From positions 1,054,001-1,118,000 of the forward strand of contig NZ_CP010836.1 of the NCBI RefSeq assembly GCF_000935025.1: a stretch of 64,000 nt of DNA. The letters run 5' to 3'. Of the stretch, positions 34,800 through 44,254 are shown piece by piece (position 1 is the first letter of the stretch; the number at the start of each line of letters is the position of its first letter). Source of the DNA: Sphingomonas hengshuiensis. Lineage in GTDB: Bacteria; Pseudomonadota; Alphaproteobacteria; Sphingomonadales; Sphingomonadaceae. A program made the position numbers and the translations under genes. The notes beneath the pieces are model-generated. The model saw only the letters and a list, made by a program, of their open reading frames with translations, had not been told where the DNA came from and made no database searches.

Positions 34800-35809
34800 T
34801 CCTGGAGCAGGACCTGTGCGCGGTGCACGCCGCGCTGGCGGCGCATTGGCATCGGCTGGACGGCGCGCGCATCTTCATGACCGGCGGGACGGGGTTGATC
34901 GGGCGCTGGATGCTGGAGGCACTCGCGCGTGCCGATGTGGACGTCGCGGTGACGCTGCTCAGCCGCGATCCGGCGGGATTTGCCGCGCGGGCGCCGCATC
35001 TGGCGCAGCGATTCCACGTCGTGCGTGGCGATGTGACTGCGTTCGACCCGCCCGAGGGCCGTTTCACGCATGTCATCCACGCTGCGACCGACGCCAGCGC
35101 CGCGCTCAACGCCCATGATCCGCGCCGGATGTTCGACACGATCGTCACCGGCACGCGCAACGCGCTGGATGTCGCCGTCGCGTGCGGGGCGGCGCGGTTC
35201 TTCTTCCTCAGTTCGGGCGCAGTCTATGGCGTCCAACCGCCGGACACGGCGCACGTGCCCGAAAGCTGGCTGGGCGGTCCCGACCCGCGCGATCCGCGAT
35301 CGGCCTATGGCGCGGGCAAGCGCGCCGCCGAGATGCTGTGCACGATATATGGCAGGCAATTCGGGCTGGACGTGGTCAACGCCCGCATCTTTGCGCTGCT
35401 CGGCCCGTTGCTGTCGCTCGACACCCATTTCGCGGCGGGGAATTTCATTCGCGACGCGATGGCGGGGCGGACGATCCGCGTCGAAGGGGCCGGGCAGGCC
35501 GTGCGCTCTTACCTGTACGCCGCCGACCTGACGGTGTGGCTGTGGACGCTGATGCTGCGCGGCGAGCCCGGCGCGGTGTTCAACGTCGGTTCCGAAGAGG
35601 CGGTGTCGATCGCCGATCTCGCGCGGCGCACCGCCACGGTGCTGAACGGCCCCGGCGTCGAGATACTCGGGCGGCCCGATCCCGGCTGGAATGCCGGGCG
35701 CTATGTGCCCGCGACCAACGCGATCCGCAGCGCGCTGGGCGTGTCTCCCACTATCGGCCTCGACGAGGCGATCCGGCGCACTGCGCTGTCGAACGGATGG
35801 AAATCATGA
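34796..35809 (+). CDS. NAD-dependent sugar epimerase/dehydratase
   Basis: Extended short-chain dehydrogenase of 337 residues. TGGTGLIG is at 29-36 and the catalytic Tyr-x3-Lys is in SAYGAGKRAAE, after SSGAVYG. It belongs to the GalE/RmlB superfamily acting on nucleotide sugars. Beside a thiamine-diphosphate enzyme and opposite CDP-glucose genes, it is a candidate ketoreductase or epimerase for a CDP-4-keto-6-deoxy sugar. Coupled by ATGA on both sides. Confidence 0.88.
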   Translation: MILEQDLCAVHAALAAHWHRLDGARIFMTGGTGLIGRWMLEALARADVDVAVTLLSRDPAGFAARAPHLAQRFHVVRGDVTAFDPPEGRFTHVIHAATDASAALNAHDPRRMFDTIVTGTRNALDVAVACGAARFFFLSSGAVYGVQPPDTAHVPESWLGGPDPRDPRSAYGAGKRAAEMLCTIYGRQFGLDVVNARIFALLGPLLSLDTHFAAGNFIRDAMAGRTIRVEGAGQAVRSYLYAADLTVWLWTLMLRGEPGAVFNVGSEEAVSIADLARRTATVLNGPGVEILGRPDPGWNAGRYVPATNAIRSALGVSPTIGLDEAIRRTALSNGWKS

Positions 35810-37626
35810 CCAAGATCAAGCTTGCGGCCTGGGTGGCCGATCAACTCGCCGCGCGCGGCATCCGCGACGTGTTCATGCTCACCGGCGGCGGCGCGATGCA
35901 CCTGAACCACGCGCTGGGCACGCATCCGGGGCTGCGCACGACGTTCACGCACCACGAACAGGCGCTGGCGATGGCGGCGGAGGCCTATTACCGCTTTTCC
36001 AACCGGCTGGCGGTGGTCAACGTCACCTCGGGGCCGGGGGGCACCAATGCGATCACCGGCGTCTATGGCGCCTGGGTGGATTCGGTGGGGATGCTGGTCC
36101 TGTCGGGCCAGGTGAAGCGCGAGACGACGGTGCGCGCCACCGGGCTGCCGCTGCGCCAGTTCGGCGACCAGGAACTCGACATCGAGGAACTGGTGCGCCC
36201 GATCACCAAATATGCCGTGATGGTCAACGATCCCCGGATGATCCGCCACCATCTGGAAAAGGCGCTGCACCTTGCCACCAGCGGGCGGCCGGGGCCGGTA
36301 TGGGTCGACATCCCGCTCGACGTTCAGGCGGCGATGATCGACCCGGACGACCTGCCGGGCTTCGACCCCGCCGAGTTGAAAGAGCCCTGGCGCGCGACCG
36401 ACCTGTCGGCGGCGGCAGCGGCGATCCTGGAGCGGTTGCAGGCGGCACAGCGCCCCGTGGTGTTCGCGGGCGGCGGCGTGCGGCTGTCGGGCGCGTATGA
36501 CGATTTCCTGCGCCTGATCGAGAGGCTCGGCGTGCCGGTGGTGACCGGCTGGAACGCGCATGACGTGCTGTGGAACGATCACCCGCTCTATGCCGGGCGT
36601 CCGGGCACGGTGGGCGATCGCGGCGGCAACATGGTGACGCAGAGCGCGGACCTGTTGCTGGTGCTGGGCAGCCGGCTGAACATCCGCCAGGTCAGCTATA
36701 ACTGGCAGAGCTTCGCGCGCGAGGCGTACAAGATCTGGGTCGATATCGACCCCGTCGAACTGCGCAAGCCGACAGTGGTGCCCGACATGCCCGTGGTCGC
36801 CGATCTGGCCGAGCTGATCCCCGCGCTGCTGGCACAGCCCTATGCCGGGCCGAGCGCGGCGCAGGGCGAGTGGCTGGATTGGGCGCGCGAACGCGTGCGG
36901 CGTTTCCCGGCGGTGCTGCCCGAATATCACGCGCATCCGACGCGAATACACCCCTATGTCGCGATGGACACGCTGTTCGATCAGCTGGGCGCGGACGATG
37001 TGGTCGTCACCGGCAATGGCAGCGCGTGCGTGGTCAGCTTCCAGGCGGCGGAGATCCAGCGCGGCCAGCGGCTGTGGACCAATTCGGGCAGCGCGACGAT
37101 GGGCTATGACCTGCCCGCCGCGATCGGCGTCTGCGCCGCGACCGGCGGGCAGCGGCGCGTGATCGCCATCGCCGGCGACGGCAGCATCATGATGAACCTG
37201 CAGGAGATGCAGACCATCGCCGGCAACAAGCTGCCGGTGAAGGTCTTCCTGATCAACAACAGCGGCTATGTTTCCGTATTCCAGACGCAGCGCAACTTCT
37301 TCGACGGCGTCGAAGTGGGCGGGGGCCCCAAGAGCAACGTGACCTTCCCCGATTTCGGCAAAGTCGCGGCGGCATTCGGCTTCAGCTATTTCCGGGCCGC
37401 CAACCACGCCGACCTGCCCGGCGCGATCGCGGCGGCGCTGGCGGCGGACGGCCCGGTGCTGTGCGAACTGATGATCGACGACGCGGTCGGCTTTGCGCCC
37501 AAATTAGGGGCAAAGGCGCATCCCGATGGACGGATCACGTCGCCGGCGCTGGAGGACCTGTCGCCGTTCCTGCCGCGCGAAGTGCTGCGCGAGAATATGC
37601 GGATTGCGCTGTGGGAGGAGGAATGA
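35806..37626 (+). CDS. Thiamine-diphosphate enzyme, acetolactate synthase/YerE-like
   Basis: A 606-residue thiamine-diphosphate enzyme of the acetohydroxyacid synthase fold. The cofactor-activating Glu is E51 in THHEQALAMAAEA, and the GDG...NN motif is IAGDGSIMMNLQEM through VKVFLINNSGY. A three-domain arrangement is kept. It is not next to an ilvN regulatory subunit or other isoleucine/valine genes, but inside a nucleotide-sugar cluster. YerE, a known relative, transfers an acetyl unit from pyruvate to a CDP-keto-sugar; a similar carbon-branching reaction is proposed here. Confidence 0.85.
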   Translation: MTKIKLAAWVADQLAARGIRDVFMLTGGGAMHLNHALGTHPGLRTTFTHHEQALAMAAEAYYRFSNRLAVVNVTSGPGGTNAITGVYGAWVDSVGMLVLSGQVKRETTVRATGLPLRQFGDQELDIEELVRPITKYAVMVNDPRMIRHHLEKALHLATSGRPGPVWVDIPLDVQAAMIDPDDLPGFDPAELKEPWRATDLSAAAAAILERLQAAQRPVVFAGGGVRLSGAYDDFLRLIERLGVPVVTGWNAHDVLWNDHPLYAGRPGTVGDRGGNMVTQSADLLLVLGSRLNIRQVSYNWQSFAREAYKIWVDIDPVELRKPTVVPDMPVVADLAELIPALLAQPYAGPSAAQGEWLDWARERVRRFPAVLPEYHAHPTRIHPYVAMDTLFDQLGADDVVVTGNGSACVVSFQAAEIQRGQRLWTNSGSATMGYDLPAAIGVCAATGGQRRVIAIAGDGSIMMNLQEMQTIAGNKLPVKVFLINNSGYVSVFQTQRNFFDGVEVGGGPKSNVTFPDFGKVAAAFGFSYFRAANHADLPGAIAAALAADGPVLCELMIDDAVGFAPKLGAKAHPDGRITSPALEDLSPFLPREVLRENMRIALWEEE

Positions 37627-38039
37627 CCGCGATGGCCAAGGGGCGCCGCGCCCGGTCGCTGCGCTTCCTGATCGCGGGGGCGGCGAATACCGGGTTCGGC
37701 ATCGCGATCTATCCGCTGCTGTTGTGGAGTTCGCAGACGCTGCACAGCCACTATCTGCTGGCGCTGGCTATCGCGCAGGCGCTGAGCCTGTGCTTCGCCT
37801 TTACGACGTACAAGCTGGGCGTGTTCCGCACGCATGGCAATCTGGCGCGCGAGTTCGGCAGCTTCTCCAGCTTCTATCTGCTCAACTATGCGGCGAACTG
37901 GGCCGCGCTGCCGCTGCTGGTCGAGCTGGGCGGGGTGCCGCCGGTGCTGGCCCAGCTTGCGTTCACTGCCGTCCTGATCGTCGGCAGCTATTTCTGGCAC
38001 AGCCAAATCACCTTTCGGTCGAGTGGGGAACGGCGATGA
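37623..38039 (+). CDS. GtrA family membrane protein
   Basis: A 138-residue protein with four membrane helices of the GtrA family (RFLIAGAANTGFGIAIYPLL, SLCFAFTTYKLGVFR, QLAFTAVLIVGSYFWHSQIT). GtrA proteins are thought to flip polyprenyl-linked monosaccharides made by a DPM1-like transferase. One such transferase lies five kilobases upstream. Coupled by ATGA overlaps. Confidence 0.88.
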   Translation: MTAMAKGRRARSLRFLIAGAANTGFGIAIYPLLLWSSQTLHSHYLLALAIAQALSLCFAFTTYKLGVFRTHGNLAREFGSFSSFYLLNYAANWAALPLLVELGGVPPVLAQLAFTAVLIVGSYFWHSQITFRSSGERR

Positions 38040-38995
38040 AGACTAGTGAATTCCTGCACCGCGCCTGTCCGATGTGCGGCGCCACCGACGCGCGCGAAGA
38101 AGTCCATAGCCGGCGAAGGGCCGAGGGCATCACGCTGGAATCGCTGCGCCCCTATTGGTCGGGGCTGTTCAAGGAGAAGCTGTTCTTCTCCTATCATCGC
38201 TGTGCCGCGTGCGGGCTGTTGTACAATCCCGTGTTCTTTGGGCCCGGCCAGTTGGCGGATCTCTATTCGGATATGGCGCCCAACATGGATCTGGTGCCGA
38301 GCGCCGCGATCGCGGCCACCCAGCGCGGCTATTTCCAGGCGGCGGCGCGGCGCGGCGGGCTGGCGGGCGGCTATCTCGAGGTCGGCCCCGACATCGGCCA
38401 TATCGTCTCGGCGGCGGCGGCGCAGGGGGCGTTCGACCATTTCTGGCTGTTCGAACCCAATCGCGCGATCCACGACCCGTTGCGCGCGGCAACCGGGGGC
38501 CGACCGGCCACGCTGTCGGCGGACATGGACGATTTCAGCGCGGTGCCCGACGGATCGGTCGGGCTGGCGGTGATGGTGCATGTGCTCGACCATTTGCTCG
38601 ATCCGCGCGCGACGCTGGCCCAGATTCGGGCGAAGCTGCGCCCCGGCGGCACGCTGATGATCGTCACGCATGACGAAAGCTCGCTGCTGCGCCGGCTGAT
38701 GGGCGAGCGGTGGCCGCCCTTCTGCCTGCAGCATCCCGAACTGTATAACCCGGCCACGATCCGCAGCCTGCTCACCCGCACCGGCTTTGGCGCCATCGCC
38801 GTGGAGCGTAGCCGCAACCATTTCCCGATCGATTTCCTCGCGCGGCAGACGGCGTGGAGCATCGGGTTGAAGGTCGATCGCGTGCCGTTGCCGAGTGTGT
38901 CGATCGGCCTGCGGCTGGGCAACATGCTGACGCTTGCCAGCGCCTCGCCTCAAGCGGCGGAGCGCGTGACCAGGCGGCTGGAAAGCGTGCGGTAG
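38036..38995 (+). CDS. SAM-dependent methyltransferase with N-terminal zinc-binding Cys pairs
   Basis: Class I methyltransferase of 319 residues. CPMC near residue 11 and CAAC near residue 57 form a zinc-binding head like that of sugar C- and O-methyltransferases; GYLEVGPDIGHIVS is the SAM site, and VMVHVLDHLLDP and LRPGGTLMIV follow. It may methylate the cluster's deoxysugar. Its last 46 bases overlap the end of rfbG, which runs the other way. Confidence 0.86.
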   Translation: MKTSEFLHRACPMCGATDAREEVHSRRRAEGITLESLRPYWSGLFKEKLFFSYHRCAACGLLYNPVFFGPGQLADLYSDMAPNMDLVPSAAIAATQRGYFQAAARRGGLAGGYLEVGPDIGHIVSAAAAQGAFDHFWLFEPNRAIHDPLRAATGGRPATLSADMDDFSAVPDGSVGLAVMVHVLDHLLDPRATLAQIRAKLRPGGTLMIVTHDESSLLRRLMGERWPPFCLQHPELYNPATIRSLLTRTGFGAIAVERSRNHFPIDFLARQTAWSIGLKVDRVPLPSVSIGLRLGNMLTLASASPQAAERVTRRLESVR

Positions 38996-40044
38996 TCGGC
39001 GATCTGGGCGAGAGTGACGGCGCGGGCGTCGGCGCCGTCCCCGATCGCGCGGTGCCATGCCACGATCCAGTCCAGCGCCTGTTCCAGCGAGAGCGCAGCA
39101 CGCCAGCCGAGCGCCGCGCGCACTTTCGAACAGTCGAGCCGCAACAGCCCGGCCTCATGCGGACGCGGGCCGGTATCCGCCACAGCGTCGGCAGCGTTGC
39201 CGCCCCAGGCCGCGCGCATCCGCGCGACGATCCACGAGACGGGGCGGGCATCCTCGTCCGAGGGGCCGAAATTCCACGCATCGGCGAAGCGCGCGTCGCC
39301 GGCCAGCATCTGCTCGGCAATCTGGATATAGCCGCCCAGCGCTTCCAGCACATGCTGCCACGGGCGCACCGCATCGGGCGCGCGGACCAGCGGGGCGACA
39401 CCCGCTTCAAAGGCGCGGATCAGGTCGGGAAGCAGCCGGTCGCTCGCCCAGTCGCCGCCGCCGATCACGTTGCCGGCGCGCACCGACGCGAGCAGCGGGC
39501 CCCCGTCCGCGAAGAACGAACGCCGCCATGCGGAGACGACCAGTTCAGCCGCGCCCTTGCTGCTGCTGTACGGATCATGGCCGCCCATCGGATCGCCCTC
39601 GCGATAGGGCCACACCCATTCGCGGTTCTCATAGCATTTGTCGCTGGTGACACAGACAATCGCCCGCACGCCGGGCACGAGCCGCGCGGCGTCGAGCAGG
39701 TGCACCGTGCCCATCACATTGGTGGCATAGGTCTCGACCGGCTCGGCATAGGACAGGCGGACCAGCGGCTGTGCGGCGAGGTGGAAGATCACTTCGGGCC
39801 GGCTGGCCGCCACCACCGTGCGCACCGCGTCGAGATCGCGGACGTCACCCTGGACATGCGTGACAACGTCGCCGATCCGCGCCGCGTCGAACAGGCTCGG
39901 GTCGCTCGGCGGGGCGAGCGCGAAGCCGGTGACGTCGGCGCCCATCGCGTGCAGCCACAGGCTCATCCAGCTGCCCTTGAACCCGGTATGCCCAGTCACG
40001 AGCACCCGGCGCCCGGCCCAGCCGCCGCTCACCAGCGCTTCCAC
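38950..40044 (-). CDS. rfbG: CDP-glucose 4,6-dehydratase
   Basis: Short-chain dehydrogenase of up to 364 residues converting CDP-glucose to CDP-4-keto-6-deoxyglucose. TGHTGFKGSW (17-26) is diagnostic of RfbG; HLAAQPLVRLSY, VTSDKCYEN and the Tyr-x3-Lys in DPYSSSKGAAE are all present. Possible starts are GTG 40044 or GTG 40032; the latter gives a GTGA overlap with the rfbF stop, like most junctions in this region. Convergent with and overlapping the methyltransferase by 46 bases. Confidence 0.93.
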   Translation of the reverse strand: MEALVSGGWAGRRVLVTGHTGFKGSWMSLWLHAMGADVTGFALAPPSDPSLFDAARIGDVVTHVQGDVRDLDAVRTVVAASRPEVIFHLAAQPLVRLSYAEPVETYATNVMGTVHLLDAARLVPGVRAIVCVTSDKCYENREWVWPYREGDPMGGHDPYSSSKGAAELVVSAWRRSFFADGGPLLASVRAGNVIGGGDWASDRLLPDLIRAFEAGVAPLVRAPDAVRPWQHVLEALGGYIQIAEQMLAGDARFADAWNFGPSDEDARPVSWIVARMRAAWGGNAADAVADTGPRPHEAGLLRLDCSKVRAALGWRAALSLEQALDWIVAWHRAIGDGADARAVTLAQIADYRTLSSRLVTRSAA

Positions 40045-40802
40045 GGCGCGGCGCCCGATCGCCAGAGTTCGTCGAGGTGCACCTTGTCGCGCAGCGTATC
40101 CATCGGCTGCCAGAAGCCGTCATGGCGATAGCTCATCAGTTCGCCGCCGCGCGCCAGCTGTTCCAGCGGGCCGGTCTCCCACACGGTTTCCGGGCCGTCG
40201 ACCAGGTCGAGCACGCTGGGATCGGCGACGAAGAACCCGCCATTGATCCGCCCGCCGTCCCCGGCGGGCTTTTCGCGGAAATCGGTCACCCGGTCGCCGT
40301 CGAACTCCAGCGCGCCGAAGCGGCCCGGCGGCGTGACCGATGTGATCGTGGCGCGCGCGCCATGGCTGTTGTGGAACCCGACCAGCGCGCCGACATCGAT
40401 ATCGGCAACACCGTCGCCATAGGTGAAGCAGAACGGCTTGTCGGGATCGAGATATTGCCGGATCGCCGCCAGCCGGCCGCCGGTCATCGTCTGCGCGCCG
40501 GTTTCGACCAGCGTGATCCGCCACGGCTCGCTGCGGGCGAAATGCACCTCCATCCCGTTGCCGCCGCGCAGGTCGATGGTCACGTCCGACGTGTGGAGGA
40601 AATAGTTCGCGAAGAACTCCTTGATCAGATAGCCCTTATAGCCGAGGCAGATCACGAAGTCGTTGAATTCGAACGACGAATAGATCTTCATGATATGCCA
40701 CAGGATCGGCATGCCGCCGATCTCGACCATCGGCTTCGGTCGCACGTTCGTCTCTTCGCCGAGCCGCGTGCCCAATCCGCCAGCCAGGATTACGGTTTTC
40801 AT
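40029..40802 (-). CDS. rfbF: Glucose-1-phosphate cytidylyltransferase
   Basis: A 257-residue nucleotidyltransferase making CDP-glucose from CTP and glucose-1-phosphate. LAGGLGTRLGEETNVRPKPM carries the phosphate-binding loop and catalytic Lys; TYGDGVADID is the metal site and WQPMDTLRDK the C-terminal signature. It forms a two-gene operon with rfbG, divergent by 28 bases from the GT39-like gene. Together they give the entry point to CDP-deoxysugars. Confidence 0.95.
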   Translation of the reverse strand: MKTVILAGGLGTRLGEETNVRPKPMVEIGGMPILWHIMKIYSSFEFNDFVICLGYKGYLIKEFFANYFLHTSDVTIDLRGGNGMEVHFARSEPWRITLVETGAQTMTGGRLAAIRQYLDPDKPFCFTYGDGVADIDVGALVGFHNSHGARATITSVTPPGRFGALEFDGDRVTDFREKPAGDGGRINGGFFVADPSVLDLVDGPETVWETGPLEQLARGGELMSYRHDGFWQPMDTLRDKVHLDELWRSGAAPWKRW

Positions 40803-40830
40803 CGTCGCTCCACGTCATGCATTCGACACC

Positions 40831-42477
40831 ATGACGAAATCGATCACCCCTGCCCGTAATCGCGGCTTCGCCCGCTGGGGCGAGAGGCTGCTCCTGATGC
40901 TGATCCTGGCGGCTGCCACGGGTCTGCGGCTGGACGGCGTGGGCTTTGGGCTGCCCGCGCTCAACGATCCGGACGAGCCGCTGTTCATGATGACCGCGCT
41001 CGACATGCTGCGGAACCACAGCCTGAATCCGGGCTGGTTCGGGCATCCCGCAACGATCACTTTCTACAGCCTCGCGCTGGTGCTGCTGGCGGTGGGGGGC
41101 GGGGGCGTGCTGACCGGGCGGTTCGCCGATGCCGATGCGTTTGTCGCGGCAGTGTATCGCGATCCCGGCATCCTGTTCCTGCCGGCGCGGTGGTTGATCG
41201 TGGCGTGCGGCGTCGCCTGTGTGTGGCTGGTCTATCGGCTTGGCAAGCGGCTGGGCGGGACCCGGCTGGGGCTGGTCGGGGCGGGGTTCCTCGCGGTCAA
41301 CGCCGTGCATATCCATTATTCGCAGATCATCCGCACCGATGTGCAGGCGAGCGTGTTCATGCTGTTGTGCACGCTGTCGGCGCTGGGCATCGTGCGCGAG
41401 GGGCGTGCGCGCGACTATTTGTTCGCGGGGATATGGGCGGGGCTTGCCTGCGCGACCAAGTGGCCGGCGGCGATCATCGTGCTCAACCCGCTGTGCGCCA
41501 CGCTATACCGGAGCTGGTGGGATCGCGGCGCGGCGCGGCGCGCGGTGCTGATCCCGGTGGCGGCAGTAGCGGCGCTGTGCATCGCGTCGCCCTATCTGCT
41601 GCTCGATTACCCGACGGTGTTGCGCAACCTGGCGGGTGAGGCGCGGACGGCGCATCCGGGTGCTAATGGGGGCGGGTTTCTGGCCAATCTCGGCTGGTAC
41701 GCGGCGAATCCGCTGTTGCAGTCGTTCGGGGCGGCGGGGCTGGCGCTGGCAGCGGTGGGGCTGGTCGGCGCGATTGCGCGCCGGCGCGCGGACGTCGTGG
41801 CGGTGGCGCCCGGCGCGCTGGCTTTCCTGATCGTCATCGGCGCGCAGGCGCTGCTGTGGGAGCGGTGGGTCGTGCCGCTGCTGCCCTTCGTCGCGCTGGC
41901 GGCGGCGGCGGGGCTGTGCGGAGTGGCGGACGCGGTCCGCGCCCGGCTGGGCCTTCGGCTGTCCGGGGTCGAGGCGCTTGCCGCGATCGCGCTGCTGCTA
42001 CCGATGCTCACCGCCGCGCGGAGTGCCGCTGTCGAGCGGGCAGTGGATACGCGGCAGGTGGCCAGCGCCTGGGTGCGGGCGCATGTGCCGCCGGGGCGCA
42101 GCATCCTGGTGGAGCATGGAGCGTTCGACCTGCTCGGCGGGCCGTGGCGGTTCCGCTTCCCGCTGGGCGCGGCGGGGTGCGTCGATGCGCGCGATATCCT
42201 GTCGACGCAAATACGCTATTCGCGGGTGGAGACGCTGCGGTCGGGGCGGTCGGTGGTCGATGTCGCGCATGTCGATGCGGCGCAGTTGCCCGGGTGCCGC
42301 GCCGATTTCGCGGTCCTCACCCATATCGACGGCTATGCCGACGATCCGGCGCGCTTTCCGGGCGAGCTGGATCGCTACAGCGCGCTGATCGGCGCGGGGC
42401 GTCAGGTCGCCGTTATTCGCCCTGTGCCAGGCGCGCGGACCGGCCCCGTGGTGCGGATATTCCAGTTCACGCGATGA
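40831..42477 (+). CDS. GT39/ArnT-like membrane glycosyltransferase
   Basis: Polytopic GT-C enzyme of 548 residues with about eleven helices. The first loop has the acidic pair LPALNDPDEPLF typical of ArnT/PMT enzymes, where Asp-Glu binds the metal and lipid-phosphate donor. A periplasmic C-terminal part (from VRAHVPPGRSILVEHGAF) completes the pattern. ATG at 40831. It would transfer a lipid-linked sugar to the polysaccharide or lipid A in the periplasm. Confidence 0.82.
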   Translation: MTKSITPARNRGFARWGERLLLMLILAAATGLRLDGVGFGLPALNDPDEPLFMMTALDMLRNHSLNPGWFGHPATITFYSLALVLLAVGGGGVLTGRFADADAFVAAVYRDPGILFLPARWLIVACGVACVWLVYRLGKRLGGTRLGLVGAGFLAVNAVHIHYSQIIRTDVQASVFMLLCTLSALGIVREGRARDYLFAGIWAGLACATKWPAAIIVLNPLCATLYRSWWDRGAARRAVLIPVAAVAALCIASPYLLLDYPTVLRNLAGEARTAHPGANGGGFLANLGWYAANPLLQSFGAAGLALAAVGLVGAIARRRADVVAVAPGALAFLIVIGAQALLWERWVVPLLPFVALAAAAGLCGVADAVRARLGLRLSGVEALAAIALLLPMLTAARSAAVERAVDTRQVASAWVRAHVPPGRSILVEHGAFDLLGGPWRFRFPLGAAGCVDARDILSTQIRYSRVETLRSGRSVVDVAHVDAAQLPGCRADFAVLTHIDGYADDPARFPGELDRYSALIGAGRQVAVIRPVPGARTGPVVRIFQFTR

Positions 42478-42524
42478 AGGCGCAGGTTCCGCATTGCGTA
42501 TTCCGCGCCCAGCTGGTTCGCTGA

Positions 42525-44099
42525 TCAGGTCCGGGCAGCCTCCACCGTTTGCATTGCGATGGAGCGCACTAGTGGAATCTCGGTCAGAGGGCGCTCCGAA
42601 ATCATTTCGCGAGCGACGAGCGCCATTTCGATCCAGTCCGAATCGTGGCCGTCACCGCGCTGTGCGAATGCACTCCAGGCGATGACGCTGGCCCAATAGG
42701 CCCGGTTCGGTTCCAGTACCTTGTCGATAATCGCGGCGATCCGGTCTTCGATCTTGCGCCTGCCTTTGATCGCGGCGGCAACGTCGTCGCCATTCTCAAA
42801 CCAGGAATCGAGCTGAGGGTTGGTCGCAAGCCACCGGCCCGAGGCGCGCACCGCCTTTTCCACCGCCTTGGCATCGGTTGCCGCAGCGTCGGCGTCCGAG
42901 AGCATCAAGGCAACGAGATCCTCCACCGACACAGACTTGGCCGCGACATCCGAGAGCCCGAGAAGCGTGATAGCCTGAACGAGGCCAAACGGCGGTGGCG
43001 AATTGGGCGAGCCATCCGCCAGGGCGCTGCTCAGGATAAAGGCCGTGTCTTCGGCCGTCGTTTCATGGACCGACATCTCGGACGCAATATGGTCCAGCAT
43101 GTCTTCGATCTCGGGCCTGCTTAGCGAGGGCGCTACCCAGGCGTCCCGCACGCCATGGCCCTGTTTGATCAGGATCGATACCAGCCCGTTCTTTCTGCCC
43201 TGCTTGATCGATGCGAATATGCTTTGGGCTCCCGCCCCGTCGCGCTCGGATATCAGAAGTTCCCTGACCTGAATTGCGCGGCGCTTCTCCGGCACCGACC
43301 CGACAACGCGCGCGGCTCTGATGATCGCGTCGATCGCAGCGCGCCGATCCTCCGACACCCAGTTGCGGATCAGCATGAGGTTCGTAACCGACGCTGCGGA
43401 TACAAGCCCTTGTCTGGCGGTCTCTTCGATCATGGACGCCAAGGGCGTAGCGATCGCGGGTTCTGCAAGAAGCCAACCGATAGCGGCCTCGCGCAGGCTG
43501 GAATCGTCGGCGAGGACGAGTCCTTCCAACAGGCTGAGTTGCAGCCCGACAGGCATGGCTGCCGTCAATTCGGCGAACTGGCTCTGGATCAGGAATGGGT
43601 CGCCCTCACAGGCTTTCACCAAGTCCTTCAGCATCTCGGCGGCATCTGGCGGCGGGAGATTCTGGTGATCAGCGCCGGTCTGGATCATCGCGTGATCCAT
43701 TGCGCTGCGGATATCTTCGCCCACCTCAATCCCAGCCCGTGAAAATGCCGAGACAAGCGCCATCGCTGCCGTCGCCGCGAGCTTGCCCGACCGCATCTGC
43801 TGAGCGATCGCGGCCCTGACATTCTCCATGGCCCTGGTCGCGTGGCCGTTGCCGGATTCGCTTCGCTGACGCAGCCGGTCGAGAGCCTGGCCAAGCATGA
43901 ACGAATATGCGTGATGCATCGCTGCGTCGGGCCGCTTCTTGCGCCCTTCGGCACCGGTGAGATCGACGATCAGCAACAAGGCTTCGGGTTGCGCCGCCAG
44001 CATCTCTCCGACGCTGTGGGCCCCAGGCGACAATTCGCCCGAGCGGATATCGTCCCGAACCATGCGTGCAATCTGCTGGATGGCGGCACGTGGCGTCAC
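42525..44099 (-). CDS. Uncharacterised all-helical protein, 524 residues
   Basis: I do not recognise this protein with confidence. It starts at GTG 44099, eight bases after AAAGGGGA; the longer frame to 44165 has no site. It is soluble, without a signal peptide, and predicted helical throughout. Similar helix pairs recur (MLKDLVKACEGDPFLIQSQF, LVALMLSDADAAATDA, MLDHIASEMSVHE), reminiscent of HEAT-like or DUF2336-type repeats. It is a single gene, convergent with the GT39-like gene. Confidence 0.7.
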   Translation of the reverse strand: MTPRAAIQQIARMVRDDIRSGELSPGAHSVGEMLAAQPEALLLIVDLTGAEGRKKRPDAAMHHAYSFMLGQALDRLRQRSESGNGHATRAMENVRAAIAQQMRSGKLAATAAMALVSAFSRAGIEVGEDIRSAMDHAMIQTGADHQNLPPPDAAEMLKDLVKACEGDPFLIQSQFAELTAAMPVGLQLSLLEGLVLADDSSLREAAIGWLLAEPAIATPLASMIEETARQGLVSAASVTNLMLIRNWVSEDRRAAIDAIIRAARVVGSVPEKRRAIQVRELLISERDGAGAQSIFASIKQGRKNGLVSILIKQGHGVRDAWVAPSLSRPEIEDMLDHIASEMSVHETTAEDTAFILSSALADGSPNSPPPFGLVQAITLLGLSDVAAKSVSVEDLVALMLSDADAAATDAKAVEKAVRASGRWLATNPQLDSWFENGDDVAAAIKGRRKIEDRIAAIIDKVLEPNRAYWASVIAWSAFAQRGDGHDSDWIEMALVAREMISERPLTEIPLVRSIAMQTVEAART

Positions 44100-44254
44100 G
44101 ATCGATGTCCCCTTTCTCGCACGGCGATTATGTGGCCGATACAACTGGCGGGCGCGCGTCGACAATCCCCCCAGCTAGCCGTCTCGGCTATTGGAACGCG
44201 CATTGCACGAACGCCAAAGACCACCGAGGCGGTCACCTTTCGCATAAGGCATCG

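Noticed and set aside
35806..37626. Thiamine enzyme as the housekeeping acetolactate synthase large subunit
   Set aside because: No small regulatory subunit or branched-chain amino-acid genes lie nearby, and it is tightly coupled within a nucleotide-sugar and export cluster.
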